This document shows, piece by piece, positions 28,841 through 37,003 of a stretch of DNA of 64,000 nt. How positions within the stretch are numbered: position 1 is the stretch's first letter; each line of letters opens with the position of its first letter. A model generated the notes under the pieces. The model did not search any database and was not told the origin of the DNA. It saw nothing but the letters and a program-made list of their open reading frames with translations. The stretch is from an uncultured Pseudomonas sp. (GTDB lineage: Bacteria; Pseudomonadota; Gammaproteobacteria; Pseudomonadales; Pseudomonadaceae): contig NZ_CAJYVE010000015.1 in assembly GCF_913777995.1 (NCBI RefSeq), positions 1 through 64,000 on the forward strand, in the 5' to 3' direction. Made by a program: the position numbers and the translations under genes.

Positions 28841-28868
28841 CGACCGTGACACCCTTTACGGAGGACCC

Positions 28869-29774
28869 ATGGCCGATTACCTGATCGGATTACGCAACAC
28901 CCCTGCGCAGAACCTCGCCCGGCTGAACATCGAGAGCCGGGTCGACACGCGCAAGCTTTTCGCGGCCATCGATGCCGACCCGGCCGTCTCCGGCGCGGGC
29001 GTGGTGTACATCGATGCCGACTTCAACGTGGTGACGCTGCGCGAGTTCCGGCCGATCTGCAGCATCAAGCCCAAGCGCATCATCATTCGTGAGGCGCAGC
29101 GCAACATCTCGCCGCAGCAGTTCGCCCAACAGGTCAAGACCAACCCGCGCGAGTCACGGTTGCTGGCCGAAAGCGTCAACACTTCGCTGTCTTGCGCCGG
29201 TGCGGTGCTGGGCTGGATCGCGGTGATCGGTGGCACGGCCATCGTGCCCTTCACCGGTGGTGCCAGCCTGTTCATCGCCGGCGTCGGCCTGGCCGCTACG
29301 GCGGCGGGCACCGCGCAGTGCGGTATCGGCATGGCGCGGGTGGTCAACGAGATCAACCACCCGGAGCGCAATGACGAGCTGGACAGCGAAGAGTGGTACC
29401 AGAACGTCTCCAAGGCCCTGGATATCGTCTCGCTGGCCGGCGTGGGGGCCACAGGGGCGACCATCGCCAAGGTGATGACCATGCGCAAGGCAATGACCGG
29501 GCGCAGTTGGTTCCAGAGCCTCAAGGGACTCAACCGCCAGGAGCGCCGTCGGCTGACCAACGAGATTCTGGAAAACCGCAACCCGGCCCTGACCCCGGCC
29601 ATGCGCAAGGCCCTGCAGCGTACCGGTGAACTGCCCAAGCGCATGCCGGCCCGCGAGATTTCCTCGGCCCTGGCGGTCAACATCAAGGACGCCTTCAGCG
29701 TTGGCTTCGGCCTGGTGGGCAGCAACATGGTGCAGACCTACGCCATCGGCTTGTACGAGGAACTCGAAGAGTGA
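28869..29774 (+). CDS. Unassigned protein with glycine-rich hydrophobic core; candidate T6SS membrane-active effector
   Basis: A 301-residue protein with no signal peptide. Residues 1-100 are soluble (YLIGLRNTPAQNLARL), residues about 108-160 form a long Gly/Ala-rich hydrophobic block (GAVLGWIAVIGG, TGGASLFIAGVGLAATAAG), then comes an amphipathic, Arg-rich region (170-290). I do not recognise a family with certainty; in Pseudomonas such proteins carry unreliable names. It is followed with a GTGA overlap by a small polytopic protein. The location at the tail of the T6SS locus and the pairing suggest a pore-forming or membrane-disrupting effector, but this is inference. Confidence 0.6.
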   Translation: MADYLIGLRNTPAQNLARLNIESRVDTRKLFAAIDADPAVSGAGVVYIDADFNVVTLREFRPICSIKPKRIIIREAQRNISPQQFAQQVKTNPRESRLLAESVNTSLSCAGAVLGWIAVIGGTAIVPFTGGASLFIAGVGLAATAAGTAQCGIGMARVVNEINHPERNDELDSEEWYQNVSKALDIVSLAGVGATGATIAKVMTMRKAMTGRSWFQSLKGLNRQERRRLTNEILENRNPALTPAMRKALQRTGELPKRMPAREISSALAVNIKDAFSVGFGLVGSNMVQTYAIGLYEELEE

Positions 29775-30214
29775 ACCAGGGCCTGGATTTCCTGACGATA
29801 CTGCGCCGGCACTTCCCGGTGTTCATCAGCGCCTTCCTGCTGGCGCTGTTCGCCCTGACGCTGACCTTGATCCTGCTTTTCGAGCTGTACCCGCCGGCCT
29901 TGCAGGACTACCCGGCGTACCTGATGGCGGCCAACCTGGGAATGGCGCTGTACCTGTGCATCGCCAACTTCCTGGTGATTCGCGGCCGCCCCTGGGCGGT
30001 GTGGCTGATCGTCACCGCGTTGCTGGTGTGCATGCTGGTGGTGCTGGGCCATTGGGGCCGGCGCATGCCCCAGGCGATTTACGTGTTGGGCCTGCTGCTG
30101 CCGCTGTGCAGCCTGCTGGTGATCAACAGCCAGCGCTACCGGGCGATGCTCGTGGCGATGGTGCAGGTGCGTGGCCAGCGCAATGAGCTGCGCAAGAACA
30201 AGCGCGGCCGCTAG
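29771..30214 (+). CDS. Small four-helix membrane protein, candidate immunity partner
   Basis: A 147-residue protein with about four predicted membrane helices (approximately 15-37, 45-65, 72-92, 98-117) and a basic C-terminal tail (RNELRKNKRGR). The GTG start overlaps the stop of the preceding gene by 4 bases. Inner-membrane immunity proteins with this layout protect against membrane-targeting toxins. No family is recognised and no motif proves a function. Confidence 0.6.
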   Translation: MNQGLDFLTILRRHFPVFISAFLLALFALTLTLILLFELYPPALQDYPAYLMAANLGMALYLCIANFLVIRGRPWAVWLIVTALLVCMLVVLGHWGRRMPQAIYVLGLLLPLCSLLVINSQRYRAMLVAMVQVRGQRNELRKNKRGR

Positions 30215-30265
30215 CCGCTTACCGCAGCGTCACCCCTGATTCGCCAATTTCCGGAAGCCTGTCCC

Positions 30266-32470
30266 ATGAAGTCGCTCAAGCTGGTTGCCCTGTTGATTCT
30301 GCTGCCCTTGGGCATGGCCCTGTTCGGTGCCTGGGAGTTGCAGCGCAGTGTCGCCACCCAGCAGGAAAACGCCGACTTGCAGGTGTTCATCACCGAGATC
30401 CTACCGACCCTGCGGCAGGCGGAAAAACAGCCCGGTATGCAGATGGTCGAGGTGGGTGAAGAACGCATTCCGGTTTCGCTGGCGCTGCAGCGTGCCGAGA
30501 AGGTGGCCGACGAGATGGGCGCCCTGCATACCGTAGACCGCGTTCGCCATGGGCTGGCCGTCACGGTGGTCAGCCTCAGCCTGCTGGCCATGCTGATCGG
30601 ACTGGCCGGGCTGCTGGACCTGCGCCAGGCAGCGGCCCGGGCGCAGCGCTCGCGCGACCGTTTGCTGGAGAGTTTCAGCCAGGTGCGCAAGCGCCTGCCC
30701 TTCGTGCTGGTGGGCCACGTGCTGGCCATGGGCACGGTGATGGCGGCGATCTTCGCCTTCGAGGGGCTGGGCATGTGGCATGCCGGGCGCATGTCCTCCG
30801 GCGAGTCCAAGCTGCTGTTCATCGCTGGCCTGGCGGCGCTCGGTTGCTTGTATTCGCTGTGGCGCGTGGCCCGGCAACTGCACCTGATGCTGCACCTGTT
30901 CGAGCCCGTGCCGCTGACGGTGCTGGGGCGCAGTGTCAGCCGCGAGCAGGCACCGGGACTGTGGCGCTTCGTCGAGACCCTGGCCGAACGCCTTGGCGCC
31001 TTGCCGCCGCAGCATATCGTGCTGGGCATCGCCGAAGGCTTCTACGTCACTTCCAGCGACGTGCAGCTGCAGCCCGAAGACGCCCTGCTGTCCGGGCGCA
31101 CCCTGCACGTGCCGGTGACTTACCTGGGGCTGCTCGACAGCGATGAGATCAGCGCGGTGATCGGCCATGAACTGGGGCATTTCGTCGGCGAAGACACCGA
31201 GTACAGCCTGCGCTTCCTGCCCATCTACGACGGCATCGGGCGCAGCCTGGAGGTGCTGGCCGGGCACATGCTGCAGGGCGACCCGCTGCAACGCGCGATC
31301 CTGCGCCCCGCGTTGATGCTGGGCGTGTATTTCATGGAGCGCTTCGACCATTCGGTGCATCACTGGAACCGCGTGCGCGAGCTGGCGGCCGATAGCGCCG
31401 GTGCGCGGTTGGGCGGCAATCTGGCGGCGGCCTCGGCGCTGGTGCGCATTTCGGTGCTTGAGCCGTTGCTGGTGGAACGTATCAACGAGCACATTCGCCA
31501 GGCCATCGAAGAACCCGATGAGGGCGGACACCGCGACCCGCTGCCGGTGTGCCTGATCCGTGAGCTGGCACAGAGCCCCCTGGTGCTGCCAGCTGAAGAG
31601 ATGGCCGTGCAGCTGCCGCACCCTTCCGACACCCACCCGTCCAACGGCGAACGCCTGGCGGCCTTGCAGGTCGACGCCGCCGAGGCGGTGAACCGAGGCA
31701 CCCGGCCCATCGACGCGGCGCAGGCCTGTGAGGCGCTGGAAGCCTTCTTCAGCGACCCGCAGGCACTCTGTATGCGCCTGGGCCAGGACTGCCTGGGGCA
31801 TTTCGTGGAGCAGGACGCGGAGATCATCCGCCAGTTGCAGGAGGATGTCGGTCAGGTCAGCGGCGATGTGCCTCTGCATGAAGGCGGGCGCGTGCGGGGC
31901 GTGGCCACTGGCTTCACCTTCATCATGGTGGCAGCGGCGGGCATGCTGTTGCTGGTGCTGCCGTGGATGTCGCCGGAGCGCACCGCCGACGTGCGGGGCA
32001 CCCTGTGGGCGGTGGGCGGCGTACTGGCCAGCCTGGGCTTGATGATGTTGCCGTTGTCGATTCGTTTGGTGCGGCGTGCCCATGAAACGGCCTTGCTGCT
32101 AACGCCCGAGCACCTGGTATTCGCCAACCTGGAAAAGCCCGTGCCGATCCGTGATATCGCCGATTTCAACCTGGTGATGAAGCCGGCGCCCAGTTTGCAG
32201 TTCCTGATCGAAGATCACGCGCCACTGCCGCAGACCCGTTTTCGCTCGTTCTTCAGGCCCTGTGTACGGGTGCTGGAAAAAAAACGCATGCTGGACCTGA
32301 CGCTGGTGCAGTTCTGCCGTGACAACAAGGCCCTCAAGCCTGAGGAGCTGATGCTGCTGGTGGTGACCTACCTCAACGCGGCCAATGCCCGGCATTTCCT
32401 GCAGCAGCGGGAGGCCGGGCAGGGCGAGATGGCGGCAGAGGAGCCGGCACCACCGGAGCGCGGGCAATAA
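30266..32470 (+). CDS. Membrane-bound M48-family metallopeptidase
   Basis: A 734-residue integral membrane protein. About four N-terminal helices (approximately 5-25, 93-118, 145-172, 183-203) precede an M48 zinc peptidase domain with IGHELGHF (HExxH) near residue 296 and a downstream ELAADSAGA-type third-ligand motif. Two more helices lie near 550-600, then a cytoplasmic-looking tail with PH-like or regulatory content. Related to HtpX/Ste24 quality-control proteases. It is the last gene of the T6SS-side cluster; a T6SS role is possible but unproven. Confidence 0.8.
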   Translation: MKSLKLVALLILLPLGMALFGAWELQRSVATQQENADLQVFITEILPTLRQAEKQPGMQMVEVGEERIPVSLALQRAEKVADEMGALHTVDRVRHGLAVTVVSLSLLAMLIGLAGLLDLRQAAARAQRSRDRLLESFSQVRKRLPFVLVGHVLAMGTVMAAIFAFEGLGMWHAGRMSSGESKLLFIAGLAALGCLYSLWRVARQLHLMLHLFEPVPLTVLGRSVSREQAPGLWRFVETLAERLGALPPQHIVLGIAEGFYVTSSDVQLQPEDALLSGRTLHVPVTYLGLLDSDEISAVIGHELGHFVGEDTEYSLRFLPIYDGIGRSLEVLAGHMLQGDPLQRAILRPALMLGVYFMERFDHSVHHWNRVRELAADSAGARLGGNLAAASALVRISVLEPLLVERINEHIRQAIEEPDEGGHRDPLPVCLIRELAQSPLVLPAEEMAVQLPHPSDTHPSNGERLAALQVDAAEAVNRGTRPIDAAQACEALEAFFSDPQALCMRLGQDCLGHFVEQDAEIIRQLQEDVGQVSGDVPLHEGGRVRGVATGFTFIMVAAAGMLLLVLPWMSPERTADVRGTLWAVGGVLASLGLMMLPLSIRLVRRAHETALLLTPEHLVFANLEKPVPIRDIADFNLVMKPAPSLQFLIEDHAPLPQTRFRSFFRPCVRVLEKKRMLDLTLVQFCRDNKALKPEELMLLVVTYLNAANARHFLQQREAGQGEMAAEEPAPPERGQ

Positions 32471-32582
32471 AAAACCCGCCGAAGCGGGTTTGTGCCAAGA
32501 CCATTCCAACTCCCTGTCAGCAGCATCCTGGCATGGTCGATCGTCCCTGATCCTGGCGAACGTCCTGTTCACCAGTGGTTGG
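32469..32582 (-). ncRNA. rsmX: RsmX-like regulatory sRNA, copy 1
   Basis: A leftward RNA of about 114 nt is inferred from a -10 box TATGAT (complement of 32588-32593) and a terminator hairpin (AACCCGC-TTCG-GCGGGTT, T run) ending near 32469. The transcript has about seven GGA motifs, several in stem-loops, such as GAAC-AGGAC-GTTC. This is the hallmark of RsmX/Y/Z RNAs, which sequester the translational repressor RsmA/CsrA. Upstream is a GacA-type element. Copy 2 lies 240 bp upstream. Exact ends are estimates. Confidence 0.78.
32471..32492. terminator. Bidirectional hairpin after the M48 gene, terminator of sRNA copy 1
   Basis: A hairpin of AAACCCGC-(CGAA)-GCGGGTTT type begins right after the M48 stop codon. 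The T run is on the minus strand, so it mainly terminates the sRNA. Confidence 0.8.
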
Positions 32583-32637
32583 ATCCAATCATAGGCATGC
32601 TTTAGCAGTCGGAAAATGGCCATTGCCCCCGACTGTG

Positions 32638-32655
32638 TGTAAGCCTTTGGCTATT
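32638..32655 (-). promoter_or_regulatory. GacA-type upstream activating element of sRNA copy 1
   Basis: Plus-strand TGTAAG-N6-GCTATT. It has one perfect half of the GacA box TGTAAG-N6-CTTACA and a degenerate second half. It ends 44 bp from the -10 box, the same distance as in copy 2. Confidence 0.6.
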
Positions 32656-32705
32656 CGCGTGCACCGCTCGTCGCCCGGGCATACGGGCATTTTTCTGCAG
32701 GCATG

Positions 32706-32824
32706 AAAAAACCCGCCGAAGCGGGTTTGGGTATCCAAAACCATCCAACTCCCTGTCGGTAGCATCCAGGCAAATGGTTGATCGTCCCTGATCCTGACGC
32801 GCTCCCTGCGTGTCAGTGGATTGG
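32706..32824 (-). ncRNA. rsmX: RsmX-like regulatory sRNA, copy 2
   Basis: A leftward RNA of about 119 nt, flanked by TTGAAA-N16-TACTAT (-10 complement at 32830-32835) and a terminator hairpin nearly identical to that of copy 1 (around 32706-32728). It contains about eight GGA motifs, including CGC-AGGGA-GCG, where the RsmA target sits in a hairpin loop. Sequence is roughly 70-75 percent like copy 1 by eye. The length equals that reported for RsmX in fluorescent pseudomonads. Expected role: GacS/GacA-dependent titration of RsmA, which relieves repression of targets such as T6SS. Confidence 0.8.
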
Positions 32825-32879
32825 ATCCAATAGTAGAGATTCGTCAGGGTATTTCAAATAGCCAAATCGCCATTCGGCG

Positions 32880-32897
32880 TGTAAGACATTGGCTATA
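32880..32897 (-). promoter_or_regulatory. GacA-type upstream activating element of sRNA copy 2
   Basis: Plus-strand TGTAAG-N6-GCTATA; the complementary strand reads TATAGC-N6-CTTACA. It ends 44 bp from the -10 box of copy 2. Position and motif match the element upstream of copy 1. Confidence 0.62.
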
Positions 32898-32916
32898 TAT
32901 GAAATTGATTCTCATT
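32898..32916. promoter_or_regulatory. Fur-box-like palindrome
   Basis: The 19-mer centred on TGAAATTGATTCTCA is an imperfect 9-1-9 inverted repeat (6 of 9 pairs) resembling Pseudomonas Fur boxes of the AATGAGAAT type. It directly abuts the GacA element of sRNA copy 2 and lies 16 bp downstream of the end of the small membrane gene. Function unproven. Confidence 0.4.
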
Positions 32917-32931
32917 TTTGACTTTGCCGAG

Positions 32932-33225
32932 TCATTGCGCCGGTGACGGCTCGCTGGGCTTTGCGGCGGACGATTCGGGCGCCTGTGTCTTGGGTGGCGG
33001 GGCGATGTCGGCGGCGTGGCGGCGCAGTTGCGACAGCAGCAGACATAGACTGAGCAAGGCCAGCAGGCCGCACAGCAGGATCATGGCGTAGGGGCGCTGC
33101 GGGCGTACCGGGCGTGGCAATGCCTTGCCGGGGTGGCTGCCCAGCACGATATCCACGTGGCCCGGTGTCAGGCGATTGATGCGGATGACGCCGTCGTCCG
33201 TCTTGGATGGGCGCTGGGATTCCAT
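32932..33225 (-). CDS. Small single-pass membrane protein of unknown function
   Basis: A 97-residue protein starting MESQRPSKTDDGVIRINRL at an ATG with GGAG eight bases upstream. One membrane helix (about 47-69; YAMILLCGLLALLSLCLL) is followed by a Pro/Ala/Ser-rich tail. An in-frame extension back to 33333 exists but its composition is poor and it has no ribosome site. No family is recognised. It lies divergent from the thioesterase gene and upstream of the sRNA pair. Confidence 0.6.
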   Translation of the reverse strand: MESQRPSKTDDGVIRINRLTPGHVDIVLGSHPGKALPRPVRPQRPYAMILLCGLLALLSLCLLLSQLRRHAADIAPPPKTQAPESSAAKPSEPSPAQ

Positions 33226-33359
33226 TCCGACTCCAGGGGTGCAGGGCCATGGGCTTTCGCGAGGCTGGCCTGCAGCGTGATGAGTGATGGCCAGCGTATC
33301 GGCGTACCGGGCTGTTTCTGTAACGTAGGCCACTTTCCCGACGCTGCGAGCCTGCCGCC

Positions 33360-33794
33360 ATGCCTGCCGATCTACCCCAATACAGCGACTACCCCTACGT
33401 CCAACCGGTCACCCTGCGCTGGCAGGACAACGACCTGCGGGGGCATGTCCACAGCGCCGCCTACTACAGTTTCTTCGACAGCACCGTGAATGCCTGGCTG
33501 GTCGAGCGTGGTGGGGTCGATCTCCACGAAGGGCCGTGCGTGGCGTGGGTGGTCAGCTCGGCCTGTGATTACTTCAGTTCGCTGAGCTATCCCGCAGTCG
33601 TCGAAGTCGGCCTGAGGGTTACCCGGCTCAGTGGCAGCACGGTGGAGTTCGAGCTGGCGGTATTTCGCGTCGATGAGCCGGAGCCCTGTGCGGTAGGACG
33701 TATCGTGCAGGTGCTGGTCGACCGCCAGACCGGCCAGCCGGTCGTCATTCCCGACCCATTGCGCGTCGCCCTGAAGGGTTTACAGCCGTCCTGA
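33360..33794 (+). CDS. Acyl-CoA thioesterase, 4HBT/YbgC hotdog family
   Basis: A 144-residue hotdog thioesterase. The signature RWQDNDLRGHVHSAAYYSFFD matches the 4-hydroxybenzoyl-CoA thioesterase pattern RWxDxDxxGHVNNxxY, with the catalytic Asp present and His replacing an Asn in the GHV(N/H)(N/S) part. It should hydrolyse short or medium acyl-CoA; the true substrate is unknown. Divergent from the small membrane gene, with 134 bp between. Confidence 0.85.
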   Translation: MPADLPQYSDYPYVQPVTLRWQDNDLRGHVHSAAYYSFFDSTVNAWLVERGGVDLHEGPCVAWVVSSACDYFSSLSYPAVVEVGLRVTRLSGSTVEFELAVFRVDEPEPCAVGRIVQVLVDRQTGQPVVIPDPLRVALKGLQPS

Positions 33795-33801
33795 ATGCAA
33801 A

Positions 33802-33824
33802 CGGGCCGCTCGATGAGCGGCCCG
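33802..33824. terminator. Bidirectional terminator between convergent thioesterase and glycine-zipper genes
   Basis: A ten-base GC-rich stem (CGGGCCGCTC arms) with a 3-base loop and a short T run on the minus strand lies between convergent stops at 33794 and 33853. Confidence 0.7.
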
Positions 33825-33852
33825 TGTCCTGCAGCGTATGCAGCGGTAGGGA

Positions 33853-34323
33853 TCAGCGATGACGCCAGTGGCGGTCATGCTTGTAATGACCGTGTTTGCG
33901 CGGGCCATGGCCATGACGGTATTCGCGATGGTCACGGCCGCCACGGTAGCGACGGTCGTCGTCACGACTCTCGTTACCCATGTAGTTGCCCAGTGCGCCA
34001 CCGGCGCCGCCGCCGGCCGCCGCACCGATCAGGCTGCCGGTGTTGCCGCCCACGCTGCGGCCGATCACGTTGCCGCCGGCGGCACCCAGGCCGCCGCCAA
34101 TCGCCGCTTCGGTACGGTTACGACGGTCGGCACCGACTGCGCCACCGGCGGCACCACCCAGGCCGGCACCAATGGCCGCACCGGTATTACCGCCAACCTG
34201 TTGGCCGACGACTGAGCCAAGCACTCCGCCCAATGCTCCGCCAACGCCCGCTTCCAGGTTGCCCGCCAAGGCGGAACCGGTCACGAGAGAAAGAGACAAC
34301 AAAAGAACCGAGGAGAACTTCAT
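33853..34323 (-). CDS. Exported glycine-zipper protein
   Basis: A 156-residue protein with a clear signal peptide (MKFSSVLLLSLSLVTGSALA), then alternating Gly/Ala zipper repeats (GGALGGVLGSVVGQQVGG, GAAIGAGLGGAAGGAVGA) and a His/Arg/Asp-rich tail. Such proteins are found in the periplasm or outer membrane and are often stress induced. The start at 34323 is set by the signal peptide. No catalytic motif. Confidence 0.75.
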   Translation of the reverse strand: MKFSSVLLLSLSLVTGSALAGNLEAGVGGALGGVLGSVVGQQVGGNTGAAIGAGLGGAAGGAVGADRRNRTEAAIGGGLGAAGGNVIGRSVGGNTGSLIGAAAGGGAGGALGNYMGNESRDDDRRYRGGRDHREYRHGHGPRKHGHYKHDRHWRHR

Positions 34324-34616
34324 GTGGGGAATCTCATAGGGATGACGGCGCGATCGTGCAATTAACTTTTTATTCAGGCAACGCCAATCCGACGAATAAC
34401 ACGATTGTTTCAACAATCGCCAAGTTATTGTTTTGGCTGGGGAACTTAGTGTTGATTGCTGAGTCTCATGCTACTTGATTCGCAGCGTTCAGGCCCGTAG
34501 GGCCGGCCATTGCAGCCGTTTTCAAGCAGAAGTATCAATCATCTTCGGGGTGGTTGGAAATATTTTTAAATATATATTTCCCGTTCGGCAAGTGAACTTT
34601 CAATTTTAAATAGCAT
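34324..34616. other. Gene-free AT-rich spacer
   Basis: About 290 bp between the glycine-zipper gene and the oxidoreductase operon, with the promoter side of the former and A/T-rich runs (around 34559-34610). I see no convincing coding frame or RNA gene. Confidence 0.6.
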
Positions 34617-34638
34617 AACGGCGCCCTTGGGCGCCGTT
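34617..34638. terminator. Terminator downstream of the lysR-fdhD-oxidoreductase genes
   Basis: A perfect 10-base stem (AACGGCGCCC arms) with a 2-base loop. It lies 31 bp beyond the oxidoreductase stop, with T-rich sequence on both sides. Confidence 0.75.
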
Positions 34639-34669
34639 ATTGTTTTGCCTGAATGATCTGTTGCGCGCG

Positions 34670-37003
34670 TCAGGCGATGCGTGCGGTTTCGCTGGCGCGT
34701 TCAAGGCGCACGGCGATGAACTTCGAGGTCGGGGTATGGCTGCCGGCGCCGACGCTTTCCAGCGGTACCAGCGGGTTGACCTCGGGGTAGTAGGCCGCCG
34801 CCTGACCGGCCGGAATGTCGAAGGCCAGCAGGGTGAAGCCCTTGACCCGACGCTCCAGCCCGTCGCCCCACAGCGAGACCAGGTCGACCTTCTGACCCGG
34901 CTGGAAGCCCAGGCGCATGATGTCCGCCTCGTTGGCAAACACCACCTCGCGCTGACCCTTCACGCCCCGGTAGCGGTCGTCCAGGCCGTAGATGGTGGTG
35001 TTGTACTGGTCGTGGGAACGCATCGACTGCAGGATCAGGTCAGGCTTCTGCCCCGAGGCCAGCATGCGCTCGTCGATCAGGCTGCCAGGCAGCAGGTTGG
35101 CCTTGAAGTTGGCGCGTTCCGAAGCGGTGTTCCAGCGCCGCGAACCGGCCGAGTTGCCCAGGTAGAAGCCGCCTGGCTGCTCCAGGCGCTGGTTGAAGTC
35201 CTTGAAGCCGGGAATGGTGTCGGCGATCAGGCTGCGGATACGGCTGTAGTCTTCCACCAGCCACAGCCAGTCCACCGGCTTGTTGCCCAGGGTGGCGTGG
35301 GCGATACCGGCGACGATGGCCGGCTCGGAACGCATCTGCCTGGACAGCGGCTGCAACTGGCCGAACGAGGCGTGCACCATGCTGAACGAGTCTTCCACGG
35401 TGACTGCCTGTGCGCCGCCGGCCTGCTGGTCGACGTCGGTACGCCCGTAGCACGGCAGGATCAGCGCTTCTTTGCCGTGCATCAGGTGGCTGCGGTTGAG
35501 CTTGGTGCTGACCTGCACGGTGAGGTCGCAGTTTTTCAGTGCCGCAGCGGTGCGCGGGCTGTCCGGTGTGGCCTGGGCGAAGTTGCCGCCCAGGGCGATG
35601 AACACCTTGGAGCGACCTTCGGCCATGGCGTGGATCGCCTCGACCACGTTGTGGCCATTGTCACGTGGCACCTTGAACTTGAAGCGCTGCTCCAGGGTGT
35701 CGAGGAGGAACTTCGGCGGCCGCTCGTTGATGCCCATGGTGCGGTCGCCCTGCACGTTGCTGTGGCCACGCACCGGGCACAGGCCTGCGCCCGGTTTGCC
35801 GATGTTGCCGCGCAGCAGCATGAGGTTGGCGATTTCCTGGATGGTCGCCACCGAGTGACGGTGCTGGGTGATGCCCATGGCCCAGCACATGATGACGTTC
35901 TTGCCCTTGGCGTACATGCGCGCGGCGCGCTCGATCTCGCCGATCGGCAGGCCGGACTGCTCGATGATGGTCTCCCACGAGGTGTCGTCCACCGCCGCCA
36001 GGTAGTCCAGCAGGCCATCGGTGTGCTCGTTGAGGAAGGCGTGGTCGAACACCGGCTCGCTGTTGCTGGCCTGGGCGTCACGCTCCCACTGGCGCAGGAA
36101 CTTGGCCATGCCGCGCAGCACTGCCATGTCGCCGCCCAGCGCCGGGCGGAAGTACGCGGTGTTGGTCGGCTTGTCGCTGTTGGTGAGCATCTCCACCGGG
36201 TGCTGCGGGTGCTGGAAGCGTTCCAGGCCGCGCTCCTTGAGCGGGTTGATGACCACCACCTGGGCGCCACGTTTCACCGCGTCACGCAGCGGGTCGAGCA
36301 TGCGCGGGTGGTTGGTGCCGGGGTTCTGGCCCCAGACGAAGATGGCGTCGGCGTGTTCGAAGTCGTCGAAGGTCACCGTGCCCTTGCCCACCCCCACGCT
36401 TTGCGACAGCGCCACGCCACTGGCTTCGTGGCACATGTTCGAGCAGTCGGGGAAGTTGTTGGTGCCGTAGGCACGCACGAACAGCTGGTAGAGGAACGCC
36501 GCTTCGTTGCTGGCCCGGCCCGAGGTGTAGAACTCGGCCATGTTCGGGTCGGGCAGGGCGTTGAGGTGCTTGGCGATCAGCGCGAAGGCGTCGTCCCAGG
36601 CAATGGGCTTGTAGCGGTCCGATTCGCGGTCGTAGACCATCGGCTCGGTCAGGCGGCCCTGGTACTCGAGCCAGTAGTCGCTCTGTTCGAGCAGCCAGCT
36701 GACGCTGTAGCGCGCGAAGAACGCCGGGTCGACGCGACGCTTGGTGGCTTCCCAGTTGACCGCCTTGGCGCCGTTCTCGCAGAACTTGACCATGCCGCTT
36801 TCCGGCGAGTCGCCCCAGGCGCAACCGGGGCAGTCGAAACCGCCGTTCTGGTTGGTCTTGAGCATCGCACGCAGGTTCTTCAGGGCGTTGTCGCTGCCCA
36901 GCCAGGCCTGGGTCACGCTGATCAGTGCGCCCCATCCGCCGGCCGGGCCCTTGTACGGTTTGTAACGGGGAGTCGGTGTCTTGTCGGCTTGATGATGAGT
37001 CAC
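34670..37003 (-). CDS. FdhF/YdeP-family molybdopterin oxidoreductase
   Basis: A 777-residue molybdopterin enzyme of the YdeP group (formate dehydrogenase alpha-like). It begins VTHHQADKTPTPRYKPYKGPAGGWG and shows FDCPGCAWGD, the EFYTSGRASNEAAF motif, the NMCHEASG motif at the likely Mo-ligand region, and a C-terminal molydopterin-dinucleotide-binding domain. The GTG start at 37003 overlaps the fdhD stop as GTGA; a longer frame to 37090 would lie inside fdhD. E. coli YdeP is tied to acid resistance; the substrate is unknown. Confidence 0.88.
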   Translation of the reverse strand: MTHHQADKTPTPRYKPYKGPAGGWGALISVTQAWLGSDNALKNLRAMLKTNQNGGFDCPGCAWGDSPESGMVKFCENGAKAVNWEATKRRVDPAFFARYSVSWLLEQSDYWLEYQGRLTEPMVYDRESDRYKPIAWDDAFALIAKHLNALPDPNMAEFYTSGRASNEAAFLYQLFVRAYGTNNFPDCSNMCHEASGVALSQSVGVGKGTVTFDDFEHADAIFVWGQNPGTNHPRMLDPLRDAVKRGAQVVVINPLKERGLERFQHPQHPVEMLTNSDKPTNTAYFRPALGGDMAVLRGMAKFLRQWERDAQASNSEPVFDHAFLNEHTDGLLDYLAAVDDTSWETIIEQSGLPIGEIERAARMYAKGKNVIMCWAMGITQHRHSVATIQEIANLMLLRGNIGKPGAGLCPVRGHSNVQGDRTMGINERPPKFLLDTLEQRFKFKVPRDNGHNVVEAIHAMAEGRSKVFIALGGNFAQATPDSPRTAAALKNCDLTVQVSTKLNRSHLMHGKEALILPCYGRTDVDQQAGGAQAVTVEDSFSMVHASFGQLQPLSRQMRSEPAIVAGIAHATLGNKPVDWLWLVEDYSRIRSLIADTIPGFKDFNQRLEQPGGFYLGNSAGSRRWNTASERANFKANLLPGSLIDERMLASGQKPDLILQSMRSHDQYNTTIYGLDDRYRGVKGQREVVFANEADIMRLGFQPGQKVDLVSLWGDGLERRVKGFTLLAFDIPAGQAAAYYPEVNPLVPLESVGAGSHTPTSKFIAVRLERASETARIA

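Noticed and set aside
32469..32824. The tandem sRNAs as PrrF1/PrrF2-type iron sRNAs.
   Set aside because: A Fur-like box is near, and PrrF genes are tandem in P. aeruginosa, but the bodies are full of GGA motifs and carry GacA-type elements, and I see no PrrF core sequence.
32898..32916. Fur box controlling the small membrane protein gene at 32932-33225.
   Set aside because: The site lies downstream of that gene, beyond its stop codon, so it cannot be its promoter operator.
33226..33361. Longer starts for the small membrane protein (133 or 149 codons).
   Set aside because: No ribosome site, odd composition, and intrusion into the divergent promoter space of the thioesterase gene.
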